The notes below the pieces were generated by a model. That model saw nothing but the letters and a program-made list of their open reading frames with translations, did not search any database and was not told the DNA's origin. The position numbers and the translations under genes are program-made. Shown here piece by piece: positions 1 through 11,600 of a stretch of DNA of 64,000 bases. The stretch is taken from positions 7,192,001 through 7,256,000 of the forward strand of contig NW_023503555.1 in assembly GCF_014529535.1 (NCBI RefSeq), written 5' to 3'. The stretch's first letter is position 1. The number at the start of each line of letters is the position of its first letter. The stretch comes from Bradysia coprophila. Lineage: Eukaryota; Arthropoda; Insecta; Diptera; Sciaridae.

Positions 1-118
1 TGGTTCTAATGTTGTTTTCTTTTAGAATTATTTAAAAATTTGAGATTTAGTAAAATTTCGAATATGTCACAACATCAAACATAAATGATAAGGAACAAAA
101 AGAACAAATTTTCGATAT

Positions 119-680
119 TCATTAAATTTCAAATATATTAGCCATTCACGAACGTCAAGCATATCATCGTCAGCATCTTGTACTTCATTTCGTCTAAACA
201 TTTCCAACAAGTCTGCTATCTTATTACAAATCAATTGTTTACATAAAACAAGGTAAATATACATACTGCATACCTTGACATAAAATAGCTATTTTCCCAG
301 AATGTGCCTTAATTTTGCCTGAGGCGAAGCCGATTGTACGATGCATCGAAATTAATGACTTGTTGGCACTAGTGCCTTTATGGTCATTTATGTCTAAAGA
401 CACTGCCTTGGAAATGGGTTGGATGTTATTGGTTCGATCGAAATAAATATTAAATCTTATCCAACAAAGACCCATAGAACTAGCCATAAAACTGAATGTC
501 GATTCCAACATCAAATACAAAAAATCTTGTTCGTTGACATTGAACATCTTTAGCAAAATGCACATTAAAAGACATGAAGACTTCACCACAATCACTTGAA
601 ACGTGTTAAATCAACAGAAGTAATAGATTTGATACCGATGATATGCTTGATGTCTGAGAGTGGTTAATCTATGCAATTTT
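119..680. repeat. Short inverted repeat flanking the thioesterase-like relic
   Basis: The minus strand of 119-175 and the plus strand of 634-680 share about 45 bp, centred on GATGATATGCTTGA and continuing through a TGGYTAAT block, with scattered mismatches. The arms face each other around the relic at 239-595. They may be the remains of a foldback insertion or of an inverted gene duplication. Confidence 0.45.
239..595 (-). pseudogene. Relic of an ACOT13-like hotdog acyl-CoA thioesterase
   Basis: An open stretch on the minus strand encodes a region that I align by eye with the second half of acyl-CoA thioesterase 13. The string AVSLDIND resembles the SVDMNITY strand of the hotdog fold. RTIGFASGKI resembles KTLAFTSVDL, and SGKIAILCQG resembles TGKLIAQGRH. 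The upstream half, which should carry the HGG catalytic loop, is not recognisable, and no exon supplying it is seen. I infer a broken host gene fragment. It lies between a pair of short inverted repeats. The call rests on memory of the family and could be chance similarity. Confidence 0.3.
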
Positions 681-811
681 GAGCTTTTAGTATACACAAA
701 TTTGTTGTCGCCAGAAGTAGAACAAATTTCTAATTTCTACTTCAAGAACGAAAAGGCCATATTTATGATAAAATTAAAATTCGGTAACATCGGTTACATG
801 TTTGTATCGAC

Positions 812-2136
812 TTAATATAACTCGCGGAGCTGCGGGAAATGATCGATTAGTTAAGTAATATCCGTCATATTCATAAAGTTTCTATTTCATTCAACAGAGA
901 AGGCTTGATGGAGTGTTTCTGGAAAATCGCCAAAAATGGTTTTTGTACGGCTTGCCTTTCTCAAGTACATTTACCATTTACTTTTTGATTTCCATTAAAT
1001 TTTTTAGCATCTTCGACAACATTTTTGTGCCCATAATTGTAGTAGTCTGACCACTATCTTGTCGAAAATCAAAAATCTGCAATTTTCAGCACTTTTTTGG
1101 TAAGTTATTGGCTCTTGATTCGATTCGAGTCATTCGCAAAATGAGGCGCCGTCAAAATTTTTCCGAGAATAGTTTAAGTGAAATTTGTTGGACTTTGCAC
1201 TTGTTCCGAAGATATAAGGAAATGAAGTTAGGTGTAGGAAGTTGAGAAGGAAAATATTACCAGAGATTTTCCAATAAAATGGAGGATTGTGATTACATCA
1301 TAAGACTATCTAAGAATTTTCTTGGAAATAGCATAAAATTTGACCTTTCTAATTGTAATTGCGCTGCAGTGCTACATGAAGCGCTACAAAAATGGTAAAA
1401 TTCTTCGAAAACTTCCTTACATATCATCTAAGAGTGGTAGAAATTCAACAAATCGAAAATGTCTCGACGTTCTAGGTGACAACAGTTTTTTTTTCTTCAA
1501 AATACTGCTAGATTGGTGTCAAATGACAGTTTATTAAAAATTGTTTGTTAAGACCTTTCAACTTGTACAAGTTGTGAGGAAATTGAATCGAAATCTAGCA
1601 GGGAAATCTATTTTCTATTTCTGGAAAATCAGGGAAAAACAATTTACTAAAAATAGTCTCTCAACTCTTTCATATAAATATAAAGAAAATTCTGAAAACT
1701 GCTGGTTAGAAAATGTCAACGGAAAATGGTCAGACTGCTACAATTACAGCTATCACAAAAAAGATAAATTTACGCTGCAATTGCGCTACAGAGGAAAGTA
1801 CCGTAAGAAAAATTTAAAACAAAAGATTTTCCGAAGCCGCATCTGAGCTTCTCATACAAAGCCGATCGTCGTTGAATTTATCTTTTTTGGGATATCTGTA
1901 TGTGTAAGTTGGAAAAGTTTCGTCAAGATCTATTAATCCGTTACAAAAAATTCATGTAAATCAAAAAGTAAATGGTAGATAGACTTGAGAAAGACAAGAC
2001 GTACAAAACCCACTTTCAAAGCGTTTCCAGAGTGACTCCATCCAGCTTTTTGATAAATACAATTCAATAGAAACTTAGATTTAATATGACGAAAATTACT
2101 TAACAAACCGATCGTTTCCCGCAGCTCTCTAGTTTT
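812..2136. mobile_element. Long-terminal-inverted-repeat (foldback/MITE-like) element, about 1.3 kb
   Basis: The left end near 820 reads GAGCTGCGGGAAATGATCG and the reverse complement of the right end near 2128 reads GAGCTGCGGGAAACGATCG. The match continues inward for roughly 170-180 bp on each side, including TTTCTCAAG and CCATTTACTTTTTGATTT blocks, with about 25-30% differences judged by eye. The centre (about 1030-1930) has no recognisable transposase; its short reading frames look random. This fits a non-autonomous DNA element with long terminal inverted repeats. A similar terminus (GGGGAGCTGCGGGATACGAT) occurs alone at about 4314. I could not settle a target-site duplication. Confidence 0.65.
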
Positions 2137-2472
2137 TCTTTCGTTGTGATGTAAAGGGAAAATTCTTTTTAATTCACTTATAAATAACTTATAGCTAAAA
2201 ACAATGTGTCGTTGCTAGAGACGGGCTAATTCGCTAATTTGTTTTTAAAATATCACTACACTTTGTTGTTCATGTTGTTCACTTAGAATCTAATTAGAAT
2301 TTGAATAAATTTGTTATTATTGAATGAGATGTGTTCATATTTTCTAAATTCGTATTTTTGGATAATTTTGGAAGTCCTAAGATGTTGGAAACCTAAACGT
2401 TCCCATAAAATTCTAACTACACTAAAAAGTTAACGAAGAATCTAATAATGGAATAACGAACCGGGAGCTAAT

Positions 2473-4173
2473 CTATTTGAACGAGAATACGTAAATTACG
2501 ATCGAAATGACTAAAATTATCAACGGCACATATTCGTAGTTCGATGATGATTCGAGGCCCAGCGGTATCGATTGCTTCGTTAGAACAATCTGATCGGAAA
2601 TGGAATCGAACCCCTCGATAACTGTGTCCAGTTCCCTGGACCAGTGCTCACCAAATCGATTCAATAGATCGACAAACTTTCCCTGTAAATGTATCAACTT
2701 TTGGATATCGTATCCTTGAGCTGGCTGCTTAAACTGTTCGGTACAGAGATACGAATACTCCGGATCGGACAGCAAATGTTCGGAGTTCATTTTCAAAATG
2801 TGCGGCTTACATCGTTCGCATGTGCAACGGAAATTGAAGTTCGCCAACAAATATTCCTGACAATGTTCGACGGGCTGTTCACAAAACAGATCACCGAAAT
2901 ACGTGACGAACAACTGTTGTCCAGCTTTGATTGGCCGTACGGTAACACAGTACCTGTACTGACCAGTCCGTTTAACCATCAAGTTCGGTGCGCACGCATG
3001 ATTGAAGTACGAGCAAATGATGAATGCACCTTCGTCCTCTATGGCGTCACAGTCAACGTTTCTGAAGTTGTTGATTGATATGACGACATAGTGATGCAAG
3101 GCCAGGTGCATGAGGAAACGTCTCTTCGGTTTCGTGTCGAATATTTTCTTGATGGATTCCAATGTCATCAGGCTGTAGAAGATCATATAGGCTGGTCGAT
3201 AATGCAATTTTCTGTTCTTGTCGGACGTGAACGTATTCAGTTGTAACAACGCACGGTACTTCGATTTCAAGTCGTTAAGCGATTCGGGTGCGGTATTGAC
3301 ATTTTCGTTAATGGCATCTTCGACAAACTCCTGCAATCTCTCCGCGTTATTGTCAAAAATGTTCAAGGCAGTTATAATCGAACGCATATAGAACTCATTT
3401 GGCGATTTACTATCGAACCAGTGCTCGGCACATTCGATTTTATGGTAATAGTTGTCGGCGCAGGTACTATCACAAAACAAAGCACCGGTACAGTGCTCAC
3501 AGGCTATGAAATTCATTGTCGTTTTAAGGCAAGCCGCGCAGTTGATATGTTGTATTCCGACCAATCGCGACGTGAACGGCTCTTCAACTAAAATAGTTTT
3601 TCCCACCGAAATATCAGTCTTTGCAATGATGTGTCGACCAAAGTTCTCGGTGAATTGAAGTCGCAACACATTGGCCATTCCTGGGAAATTTTCGTCGTCG
3701 CCGTAGCTTAAAATTGGCACAAATTCTCCACGTTCATCGTCACTCTTCATTCGCTCCAAGCAACGTCGACGTTGTTCATGTAATGTTGGCAATAAATGTA
3801 CTGGATAGTTCGCCTGTTCGGCCAAATCAATATCGACGAGACATTTTCTGTACATTTTCAATTGAAAGAAACACACCGATCGACTGGCATACACGAAACT
3901 GGTATTTTTCGAATTGATTTCCGCGAAACACAAACTCGCATTATAGCATTTCATTGCTTCCCGCCAATCACTTGTCTCGAACGCTCTATTTCCGTTCGAA
4001 TAGAACATCGACGACTTTTCATCACTTTTCTGTGCAACGGAATTTCGTTCCGCTTTGTATTTGGAAATGTTTTGCAAACACGATTTACGGAATTCCGGCG
4101 GAACATTTCGAAAAATGTCGACATACAAATCGGTGTTGTCTTTGGATGGTTCTTTTTGCCACAATAATTCCAT
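2473..4173 (-). CDS. SET and MYND domain protein, SMYD4-like, with hydrophobic C-terminal tail
   Basis: A single open frame of 566 residues starts at the first ATG in frame and has no introns. TPR-like helices cover about residues 55-140. A MYND zinc finger at about 212-251 has the expected spacing: CAAC, CEHC, CDSTC, then H-x3-C. The interrupted SET domain shows NHACAPN (391-397) and an ITVRPIKAGQQL-like strand, with the late SET motif TYFGD and the post-SET cysteines CTCERC (450-455). TPR before SET-MYND is the SMYD4 arrangement, a family of protein lysine methyltransferases or chaperone-linked factors. The last 18 or so residues, after NYEY, are strongly hydrophobic (VPLIILVISIVIYVF) and end in SFK, as in a tail anchor. 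Membrane attachment is inferred. The substrate is unknown. Confidence 0.88.
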   Translation of the reverse strand: MELLWQKEPSKDNTDLYVDIFRNVPPEFRKSCLQNISKYKAERNSVAQKSDEKSSMFYSNGNRAFETSDWREAMKCYNASLCFAEINSKNTSFVYASRSVCFFQLKMYRKCLVDIDLAEQANYPVHLLPTLHEQRRRCLERMKSDDERGEFVPILSYGDDENFPGMANVLRLQFTENFGRHIIAKTDISVGKTILVEEPFTSRLVGIQHINCAACLKTTMNFIACEHCTGALFCDSTCADNYYHKIECAEHWFDSKSPNEFYMRSIITALNIFDNNAERLQEFVEDAINENVNTAPESLNDLKSKYRALLQLNTFTSDKNRKLHYRPAYMIFYSLMTLESIKKIFDTKPKRRFLMHLALHHYVVISINNFRNVDCDAIEDEGAFIICSYFNHACAPNLMVKRTGQYRYCVTVRPIKAGQQLFVTYFGDLFCEQPVEHCQEYLLANFNFRCTCERCKPHILKMNSEHLLSDPEYSYLCTEQFKQPAQGYDIQKLIHLQGKFVDLLNRFGEHWSRELDTVIEGFDSISDQIVLTKQSIPLGLESSSNYEYVPLIILVISIVIYVFSFK

Positions 4174-5721
4174 AATTTTAAGAATGACAACGGCGGCGAC
4201 TAAAGCTATTGGTCCATTGTACGATACACAACTAAATATTTTCCTGGTCGAAAACTCTTTACAATGCCATAATATGCTTCAGTGCGTACGCGCTTGCGTG
4301 TGCTAGATGCACCGGGGAGCTGCGGGATACGATTGGTATAGTTATTTGTGCATGGGGAAAATCATACTATGGGGTAGGCGTCTAGACGCGTATACACATA
4401 AAATCGTATGCTGGAATGAGTTCTTCTGTTTACATACAGCAGTGCATGTGAAAATTCCATTCGAATCGTGCCAAAAATTTCATAAACCATTGAAACTCAA
4501 TTCAAGTTTGCAATATGCTTCCACAGTGTGGAATCCACACAGACACGACCTAATAAGAATCCAATTTTATCATTCCTAGAGACACATAGATCTGACAACG
4601 AGTAGTCTTGTGATTAAACACTTCCATTTCTAAGAAGATGAGTCAATAGAGATGAATAATCATTATCTGTCATTAGCTGTTGGTTGGTTTGCTTGTAACT
4701 CTCATTAGATTGAAGCATAGCACTGTTACTAGCATTAACATGGAAAATATTTGAATGTTCGTGGTATCAGAATAGAATTTGCTTTTCTATCGTTAAGACA
4801 GAACTTGTGCTTCCTTGGTGTGAGTACCTACATGTATCAAAATTTGGAGGTTTTTCGACCTCTGACATGCGAGTGCTAATGGTTATTTGGTGATACTTTG
4901 GATTGTTTCCGTACTAATGCTCTTTCCGACACCATATCCGGTTGTTCCGATCTTCCAGATGTAGTTCGAGAACTTATGGCAAGTCAGGTTCAGAATTAAA
5001 ATATTTTGTATACTGTGTACTTCATGCTCATAGACCAAGAAATGCTAATGGTGCATGCCCATCTCATACCTAATACCTATGCTTCAGCTATCGGTTCAGA
5101 TCTACTAAGTTCATAAGGCTCGGACCTGAACCTGAAAATGGCTGACTAGACTTCAAAATTTCAGGTCAAGTTACTAGAGTAAAAAACCTCACCTGACCTC
5201 GATTTTTGAAAAGCTGGGTCATCAGGTTTTAGGTTACCTGAAATTTTCTCTGAACCGGCAGGTCCTAGGTCAATTCAGGTCAAAATTCAATAAATCAAGT
5301 TCGTGTCGAATCGCGTAAACTGACATCAGGCTCAAGTTAACCTGACCTGATTCAGAGTCTTACAAATTACAACTTTGAACCTTTGACGAACCCTACACAT
5401 CATTTTGACTCTCAACGGTAGTTTTCGCTGGTTTTTGAACCTTTCATCACACACAAAACTACAATCACCCATATCGAATCTTTCACATTTTTTGTGAACA
5501 AGACGGAAATTAAATCTTGTACTCCATTAGTTTTGACATAGACTTTCCTTGTGATGTAATCGGCAAATCACTATTTCGATGTTTTGAATTGTTATATAAG
5601 ATGTTTTGATCCAAAATCTTTTACTTCTTTTGTTTAAACAATCATTTTGTTAGACACTAGAAACAGCTCATCGCTTATTTTTGTCGTTGTTGTTGATAAC
5701 AGATGACCTCCCGTTATATTT
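4174..5721. other. Intergenic stretch between SMYD4-like gene and SDR gene
   Basis: No gene is recognised. At 4314-4335 there is a lone copy of the GAGCTGCGGGA-type terminus of the element at 812-2136. A CCTGA-rich repeat lies at 5118-5365. Open frames around 4055-4579 show no family resemblance. The 5' flank of the SMYD4-like gene would lie in the first few hundred bases. Confidence 0.5.
5118..5365. repeat. CCTGA/TCAGG-rich dispersed repeat, copy 1
   Basis: The stretch begins near AAGGCTCGGACCTGAACCTG and is packed with TCAGGT and ACCTGA words in both orientations, ending near CTGACCTGATTCAGAGTC. The same texture, with an AAGGCTCGG-like end, recurs at 10905-11290 and 59095-59740. The frequent complementary words would let each copy fold on itself. 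The family is not recognised; a foldback-type non-autonomous element is the likeliest reading. Confidence 0.5.
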
Positions 5722-6893
5722 TCACTTTCCCGGTTTGTAGGACCCTCTTTTGATTGCTTTTTCACGTACTGCAAGCATATTCTTTGTCACCAAACGTTCG
5801 ACAAGTGATGGTGCGATAAACGTAACTAATTGGCCAATGATTGCTAACAACGAATGAGGCAGAAACCCGCTCGTATATCGAGCATGACCAACATAAGAGA
5901 GCGCTGATTCAACATATTGACTGGCTTTGGGTACAGAAAATGTCCCTCCCTCTTGTTTATTCATATTGGTAGCTAAAAATTTGCAATTCTCATTAATCAG
6001 ATCCTGTATATGGCTTACAGACCCAACTAGATATATTCTTACCGACTTCACCAGTTACCAGCACCTGAACAGTAATACCTTGAGACTCATATTCGGCTGC
6101 TAAATCGTTCGAAAATTTACTAACGAAAGCTTTGGATGCGGCATACATGGTCGCCAATGGACCGGGAAATACAGACAACAATGACGAAATGTTGACAATG
6201 AGTCCTTGCTTTCTTTGAACCATTTGAGGTAAAATCAAATTACACATCATTGGAACAGCGGTAACGTTGCATCTGATAATATCTTGGATCACTTTTTCGC
6301 GATCGGGAATGTTGAGGAAGAAATCGGGTGCTGGATAGAACATGCCGACATTGTTAATTAAAATGCCGATGTCTTTACCGCTAATCTGTTGCTGAATCTG
6401 AGTGTAAATTTCCGGACCAGATGTGAAATCAACAGCAATGACTTGCGTCTGTACGTTAAAGGTTTCGGATATTTCTTTAGCGACCGATTCCAATTTAGAA
6501 AGTGTTCGCGATACGAGTATAACGTTGAGTCCTCGTTTAGCCAACTAGAAAAGATTCAAGTGGATTCGGTTTCGGTTTAAGGATGATTTATTACTCACCG
6601 ATCTTGCATACTGTTTGCCTATTCCGTCGGTAGCACCAGTAACTACTGTAAGAATGAATGTGGAAGGATTTGTTATCATAAAAGTTTTAATCGAATGACA
6701 GTGCAATTTAAGCCTAGGGGAAATCACTTATTGAAAGTAACTTACATGCCCAACTGCCATATTGGCGAAGATTCACTGGCTCAAGAAATTTGGGACCGAT
6801 CACATTGCCATAAATCCATCGAAAGACTCCAAAAATAAGCTGAATGCTGATCACAAAAACGGACAGCGTTTGAACGAATTCGTAGCAAGACAT
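5722..6893 (-). CDS. Short-chain dehydrogenase, HSD17B12 / very-long-chain 3-oxoacyl-CoA reductase type
   Basis: Four exons (6893-6746, 6645-6599, 6544-6043, 5972-5722) join in phase to a 315-residue protein, the usual length of the family. The N-terminus (about 6-30) is hydrophobic, as in ER-anchored members. The NADP-binding motif TGATDGIGK lies at 52-60, the NNVG strand at about 139-142, and the active-site Ser near 185-186. The catalytic YAASK has Tyr199 and Lys203. In this family the enzyme reduces 3-ketoacyl-CoA in fatty acid elongation at the ER, and some members act on steroids. The C-terminus is basic (KRGSYKPGK) but has no clear KKXX signal. I chose ATG 6893 over upstream non-ATG starts. 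Intron lengths are 100, 54 and 70 bp. Insect paralogues are numerous, so the exact orthologue is unsure. Confidence 0.88.
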
Positions 6894-8658
6894 TTCCCAA
6901 ATTGAGTATTTCAATCGAGCGACGTAAAAGGTGTTTTTAAACTAATCAATTAATGTTGCATGGAAATAAGTCGAACAGACAGACATAAGGTGAGATAAGG
7001 ATTCTTATCATTTTTTTCATTTCACTTTGATGTGACATCATCGTTTAAACAATCGTTTACGTTTACGAATAAAAAAATAAATAAATGCCATCTTGCCTAA
7101 TGAAGGCCAAATTCTTGGACTAATGAGCTGTTAATGAACTACAGGTACTGTTTAAAAACCCAATCTTTCACAGGCGGCAAGTATATCAGCGGCTTTACCA
7201 TCAAATTAATTACAGTCAGTGAAATTTCAGCATGAATTTGCTTCAGCTGTTTTTCATCTGATTCACAAAAACAATCAAAACTGTTTAAACGTCTTTATAC
7301 GGTTTTACCACTACCACACGCGTGCGTAGCTTAAACTGTATAAACAGTTTTGAATGTATGTGTAGATCAGCTGAAAAACAAATTCATGCTGAAGCTTCAC
7401 TGCCTCTGACTTTACTTCGTTTAATCCCAGTATATTTGAAAAAGATTGATTTCAAGTCTATTACTTCGTTTTTTTTTTCAAACAGACTATTTGATGTGTA
7501 AGATCGCACCCATCAGTTCTTATCATTTTTTTCTGAAGTCCTTTTCGATCTTCAAAATTCACAAAACTTCATTGAGCCGGACTGACTTGAAGAAAATTTG
7601 TAAAAACTTATCATTCCCCTCCATTATACACAAATTAGAAGACCCTTCGGACCTCGCTCTTCACAAAAGAATGCAAAAGGTAACTCCAAATGCGAAAAAC
7701 ATGACAATGAAAATTGAAAATCAGTTCTGCTTCTAAAGATTTTCCATCGCTAATTTTTGATGTGAACACACGATGAGAAGTTTTCTCTGGATGGATAAAG
7801 GGAAGTTCGAAGGGACAAAGTCATCGATCATTGTTGTGTACAAGTGTTTAATAATAAGGCTTACTATCGACAATGGTCCACCCAAATTCAAGTAAAATCC
7901 TCGGTAAACCTCATAAAAATTGCGCCATTCAGGTGCACCTTCGAGTGTCTATCAAATTTTTTTATGTAAATTCTACCGTGAAAACTACCGAGTATCTACA
8001 GATTCTTTGGCGTGAATCTTAAAGATGGACACTACCACAAATGTTCCAAAATCTATTACCTCACATATTTTAATAGACGATTTTACTATAAAAGACCACA
8101 TTAACCGGATATTGCGTACTATATACTTCTTTTTCAGTTGCTGTCGATAACAAATGAAAGGTTAAAAAGGTGTTGTTAGAATTGTCTTTTTGATAACCTT
8201 TTACAGACGTCAAGAATATCACAAGTCCTTCCTTGTTCCTTCGTTTGATATTACATTCAACATTTATATCAAATCTTTTAATTCATTAGTTTCACCATCA
8301 AATTGGGTATATAGAAAGAGAACGATCACTAGGCATCATTCACCGTCATATCGTCGTTGTCTCGACAACAATTAGCAATGCTAGTGCTGTAGCACTAACG
8401 TATATGGTTTTTGGATCACTCTCCGCTATTTGTTTGACTACGTTCACACCTCTTTAAAGTAAGTTCGTTTCAATACCACTGTTTGTACCACACACATATA
8501 TCCACACAAAATCATTTTGACATTTTACCATCGATCGGTATATCTAAATGACATCGTCTCTGTAAAGAAAATTGCGATATGGAAAAGTCAAAAAATCACA
8601 AATATTATTGCAGTGAAATGTTGCCGTGCTAAAACAAAAGATTTCCGACAAAAAAATA
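6894..8658. other. Intergenic stretch between divergent SDR and KIAA2013-like genes
   Basis: This is the shared upstream region of two divergently arranged genes. It holds a small inverted-repeat element at 7215-7402. Otherwise it is AT-rich with no recognisable gene. A short upstream reading frame (ATG at 8618, five codons) precedes the chosen KIAA2013 start. Confidence 0.45.
7215..7402. mobile_element. MITE-like inverted repeat, CAGTGAA family, copy 1
   Basis: The left arm CAGTGAAATTTCAGCATG at about 7216 and the reverse complement of the right arm CAGTGAAGCTTCAGCATG form an inverted repeat continuing through ATTTG. A second hairpin sits inside, with AAACTGTTTAAACG facing TAAACTGTATAAACAG. 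A related copy lies at 39915-40244. No coding capacity is present. Confidence 0.6.
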
Positions 8659-11600
8659 ATGTTAAGAAATCTGAAATACAAAGTTGATTCCAATGAATCG
8701 ATACGGAAATTGAGGCGCTACATTGATGGCCACATATCGTACCGGAAATTGTTTATCATTTTGTTGTTAGTCACTATCATTCTGTTATATTTTGGTCCAA
8801 TAATTATTGGATATTTTACGCGAGGTGAACAGACATTTAAAGGTAAATACAATTCGTCAATTTCGCCCGGTCTCAGTGGAGTGTATGATATCATGCCATG
8901 AAATGATGTAAATGTTCATTCAAGTTGTGTAAACAATTGAGCCTGAAGACATGAATGAATTTTTTGTACTGCGTATCGCAATCAAGGAGTGGTACACCGG
9001 TTAGCTATTTTCTCGCCTAGAGACCATACACAAATTTTGTCGACAGTCTTCAGGTTCCATTGACACGTACTCTCCATTCGTATTTAAGCATTGTGCTTGC
9101 AGATAAGATCAGAATTCGGTTTTCATTTTTGTGAAGAAGAATTCGGAGATCATTCGACTATGTCATTGATTTGTGGTTCTCCGTCATTGGAATTTTAGCC
9201 GGACGAAGGAATTTCGACAGACAAATTGGGATATTCCGATCAATTCGGTCGTTTTTCTATCGTCCTCTCAGTATTGTGCAATGATTTTCTCCTTTGTCGT
9301 CAATCTGTTCTTGTTAAATTGACACGGTGGCAATAACAACCTCACTAGAAGTTGGTTTACAAGAAAATTCGCAAAACTGAACTGGAGTCTTCTAGGTGCG
9401 GGAATGGAAAGCAATGTTCCCAATTACCAAAGACTTACCGGTCCGTACATTCCCCCGTGCCTTGTTCGGCCTTCGGCGAAGTCTCGATTTCCCGGCATCG
9501 CATCCAAATTTTGTGCGAAAATATTTCCCGGCAGCCATGTTACTGCAACATTTCCGTGTTCGGCTAGGGCTAGATGCAGTGTCATTTCTCTGTCCGACGA
9601 CGAATTCTTTGCGCTCTTCGAAATTTTCGAAATATTCTGAAACTGAATATCCAATCCATCCACTGACCATCCAACATTCCACTACACAGATCCATTGGCA
9701 CGATGTCTGGACGATCGATTGACACCATTCTACATGAAAAACATCGAATTCAACGCAAACATTCGACATAATCCAGTCCAGTCCATCCGAGAAGATCTAT
9801 TCGTTCCCTATGTTGGAAATGGCTTTATGGGTCTGGATATTACGCCCAATGCCAACATATACATTAAGTACGGCAGGTATCTGTCGCAGCCGGTGCTTTT
9901 TCATCCGATTATATCCGTAACGCACAGAAGCAATTTCCAGAGCAACGAGGCTTACGTTGTCGACTATTTAAGTGGATTTGTGCATAGGTAAGTGATCCCG
10001 ATAAGTGGGAAATAGATGAAATGCAGCGCATTCAACAAACCGATTTTTCCGTTAGGTTTCAGTGTTTCGACATTGGATTCTATGTTTCATACGAGTATTA
10101 CGCACATCGTTTCATCCCACAAGTTTTCGTCCAGGAGATCAGTATAACGAACACAATGACCCAGATGATTGACGTTGATTTGACCGGATCAATGTCATCG
10201 AATTGGCTGAAAGCTGAACGAGAATCAATCAAGTAAGTGAATGATCACTGCTTCCGAATGGAACGAATTTCACGGTTTTTTCCGTCACTAAGACTGCAAC
10301 ACGGATCAACCATCGCCGAATACGAAGTGACCACCGGCATTGTTGAACCGAACCGGGTCAAAGACGAAATTATCGTCGTTACAATTGTAGCGCGACAAAT
10401 TCCGAAATCGGTTACCTTGAGGAAGCGCGGAGTGACGAAACTGGAATTTCTGCTGACAATAAACTACTCCGAGCCGATTTCCAGGGACAAATATTCCAAA
10501 ACGAGATTGGAAGTGGAAAAGGGTGCCATAGATAGCATGCAAAAGGCATTACAAATGGCTGAGCACAATAACGAAGAGCATCGACTGTATAGTTTCAAGC
10601 GGCTGCACATGCAAATATGGAAAAATCTATGGCTGACCGGATTTGAAATCAGCTCGTCGCTAGCTGAAGATTCGATCAATGGCGATCGGATAAATGCCAC
10701 CATCTATGCGGTACTGTCGCAGGTACGGTCTTTCGAAAGTGAGGACGGTATTCCACCATCGCAACGGCTGGACATCGATAAAATTCTGAATAATGTCGAG
10801 GGATGCTACGATACGAGACATCATACGTTGCAGGTGAGTCATAAACATCTTTCATGCCCTTCCAGGATGCCGCTACAACATGATCTCAGATGAAATTTAT
10901 TTCCGAAATAAGGCTCGGGTAGAGTTCAGGATGTTCTGTTTCGAACCGAACTTGACCTGAGTTGACCTGACTTATCCCGAACCTGAGTTGCTCCGACCTG
11001 AATCTGACCCGACATTGAACTTTTACTTTCTGGTTTTACCCGAACCTGAAATTTTTAGGTTGGATCAGGCCAAATTCGGCTAACCCAACATTTTTCTTGA
11101 AATTTCGAACCCGACCTGATCCAAACCGCAAATTCCAGGACAAATCTGAAAGTGAAAGTTCAGGCACGGTCAAACCAATTCAGGTTCTAGTTGAACCCGA
11201 AATTGAAAATTTCAGGTTCAAGTCAAGTTCGGGTTGAACCTAAAATCTTAGTTCAGGTTAGAGTAGCAATCAGGTTCGGGTTCCGGTTAGACGTCGTTCT
11301 CGATCGATTTACCTTTCAATTCTATTTTGCGTCTGTTCAACGTTGAACCATTTTCAGGCGGAAAATTTGTGGCGTAACATGAAAACCATCGACGAACTGA
11401 ACACTCTGGTGTCGTCATGGTTGCTGACGTTAGAGAAGCAGGGCTGTCACAATCTGATAAAAGCTGGTGCTTCCGGTGTTGTCCAGGCAATGGTACTTAG
11501 TTTCGGTGGATTTCGGTTCAGTAATCAGCACTTGGAATTCAACATTCATCCGAAATATTTGCATCGAGATTACTTCTTTCGGTAAGTGGAACGGTGGCGG

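Noticed and set aside
3796-4167. Open plus-strand frames opposite the SMYD4-like gene
   Set aside because: They are antisense shadows with no family resemblance; the minus strand holds clear MYND and SET motifs.
9396-9769. Overlapping frames in intron 1 of the KIAA2013-like gene as a nested gene
   Set aside because: No recognisable domain, no partner exons, and several conflicting frames; kept only as a low-interest observation.
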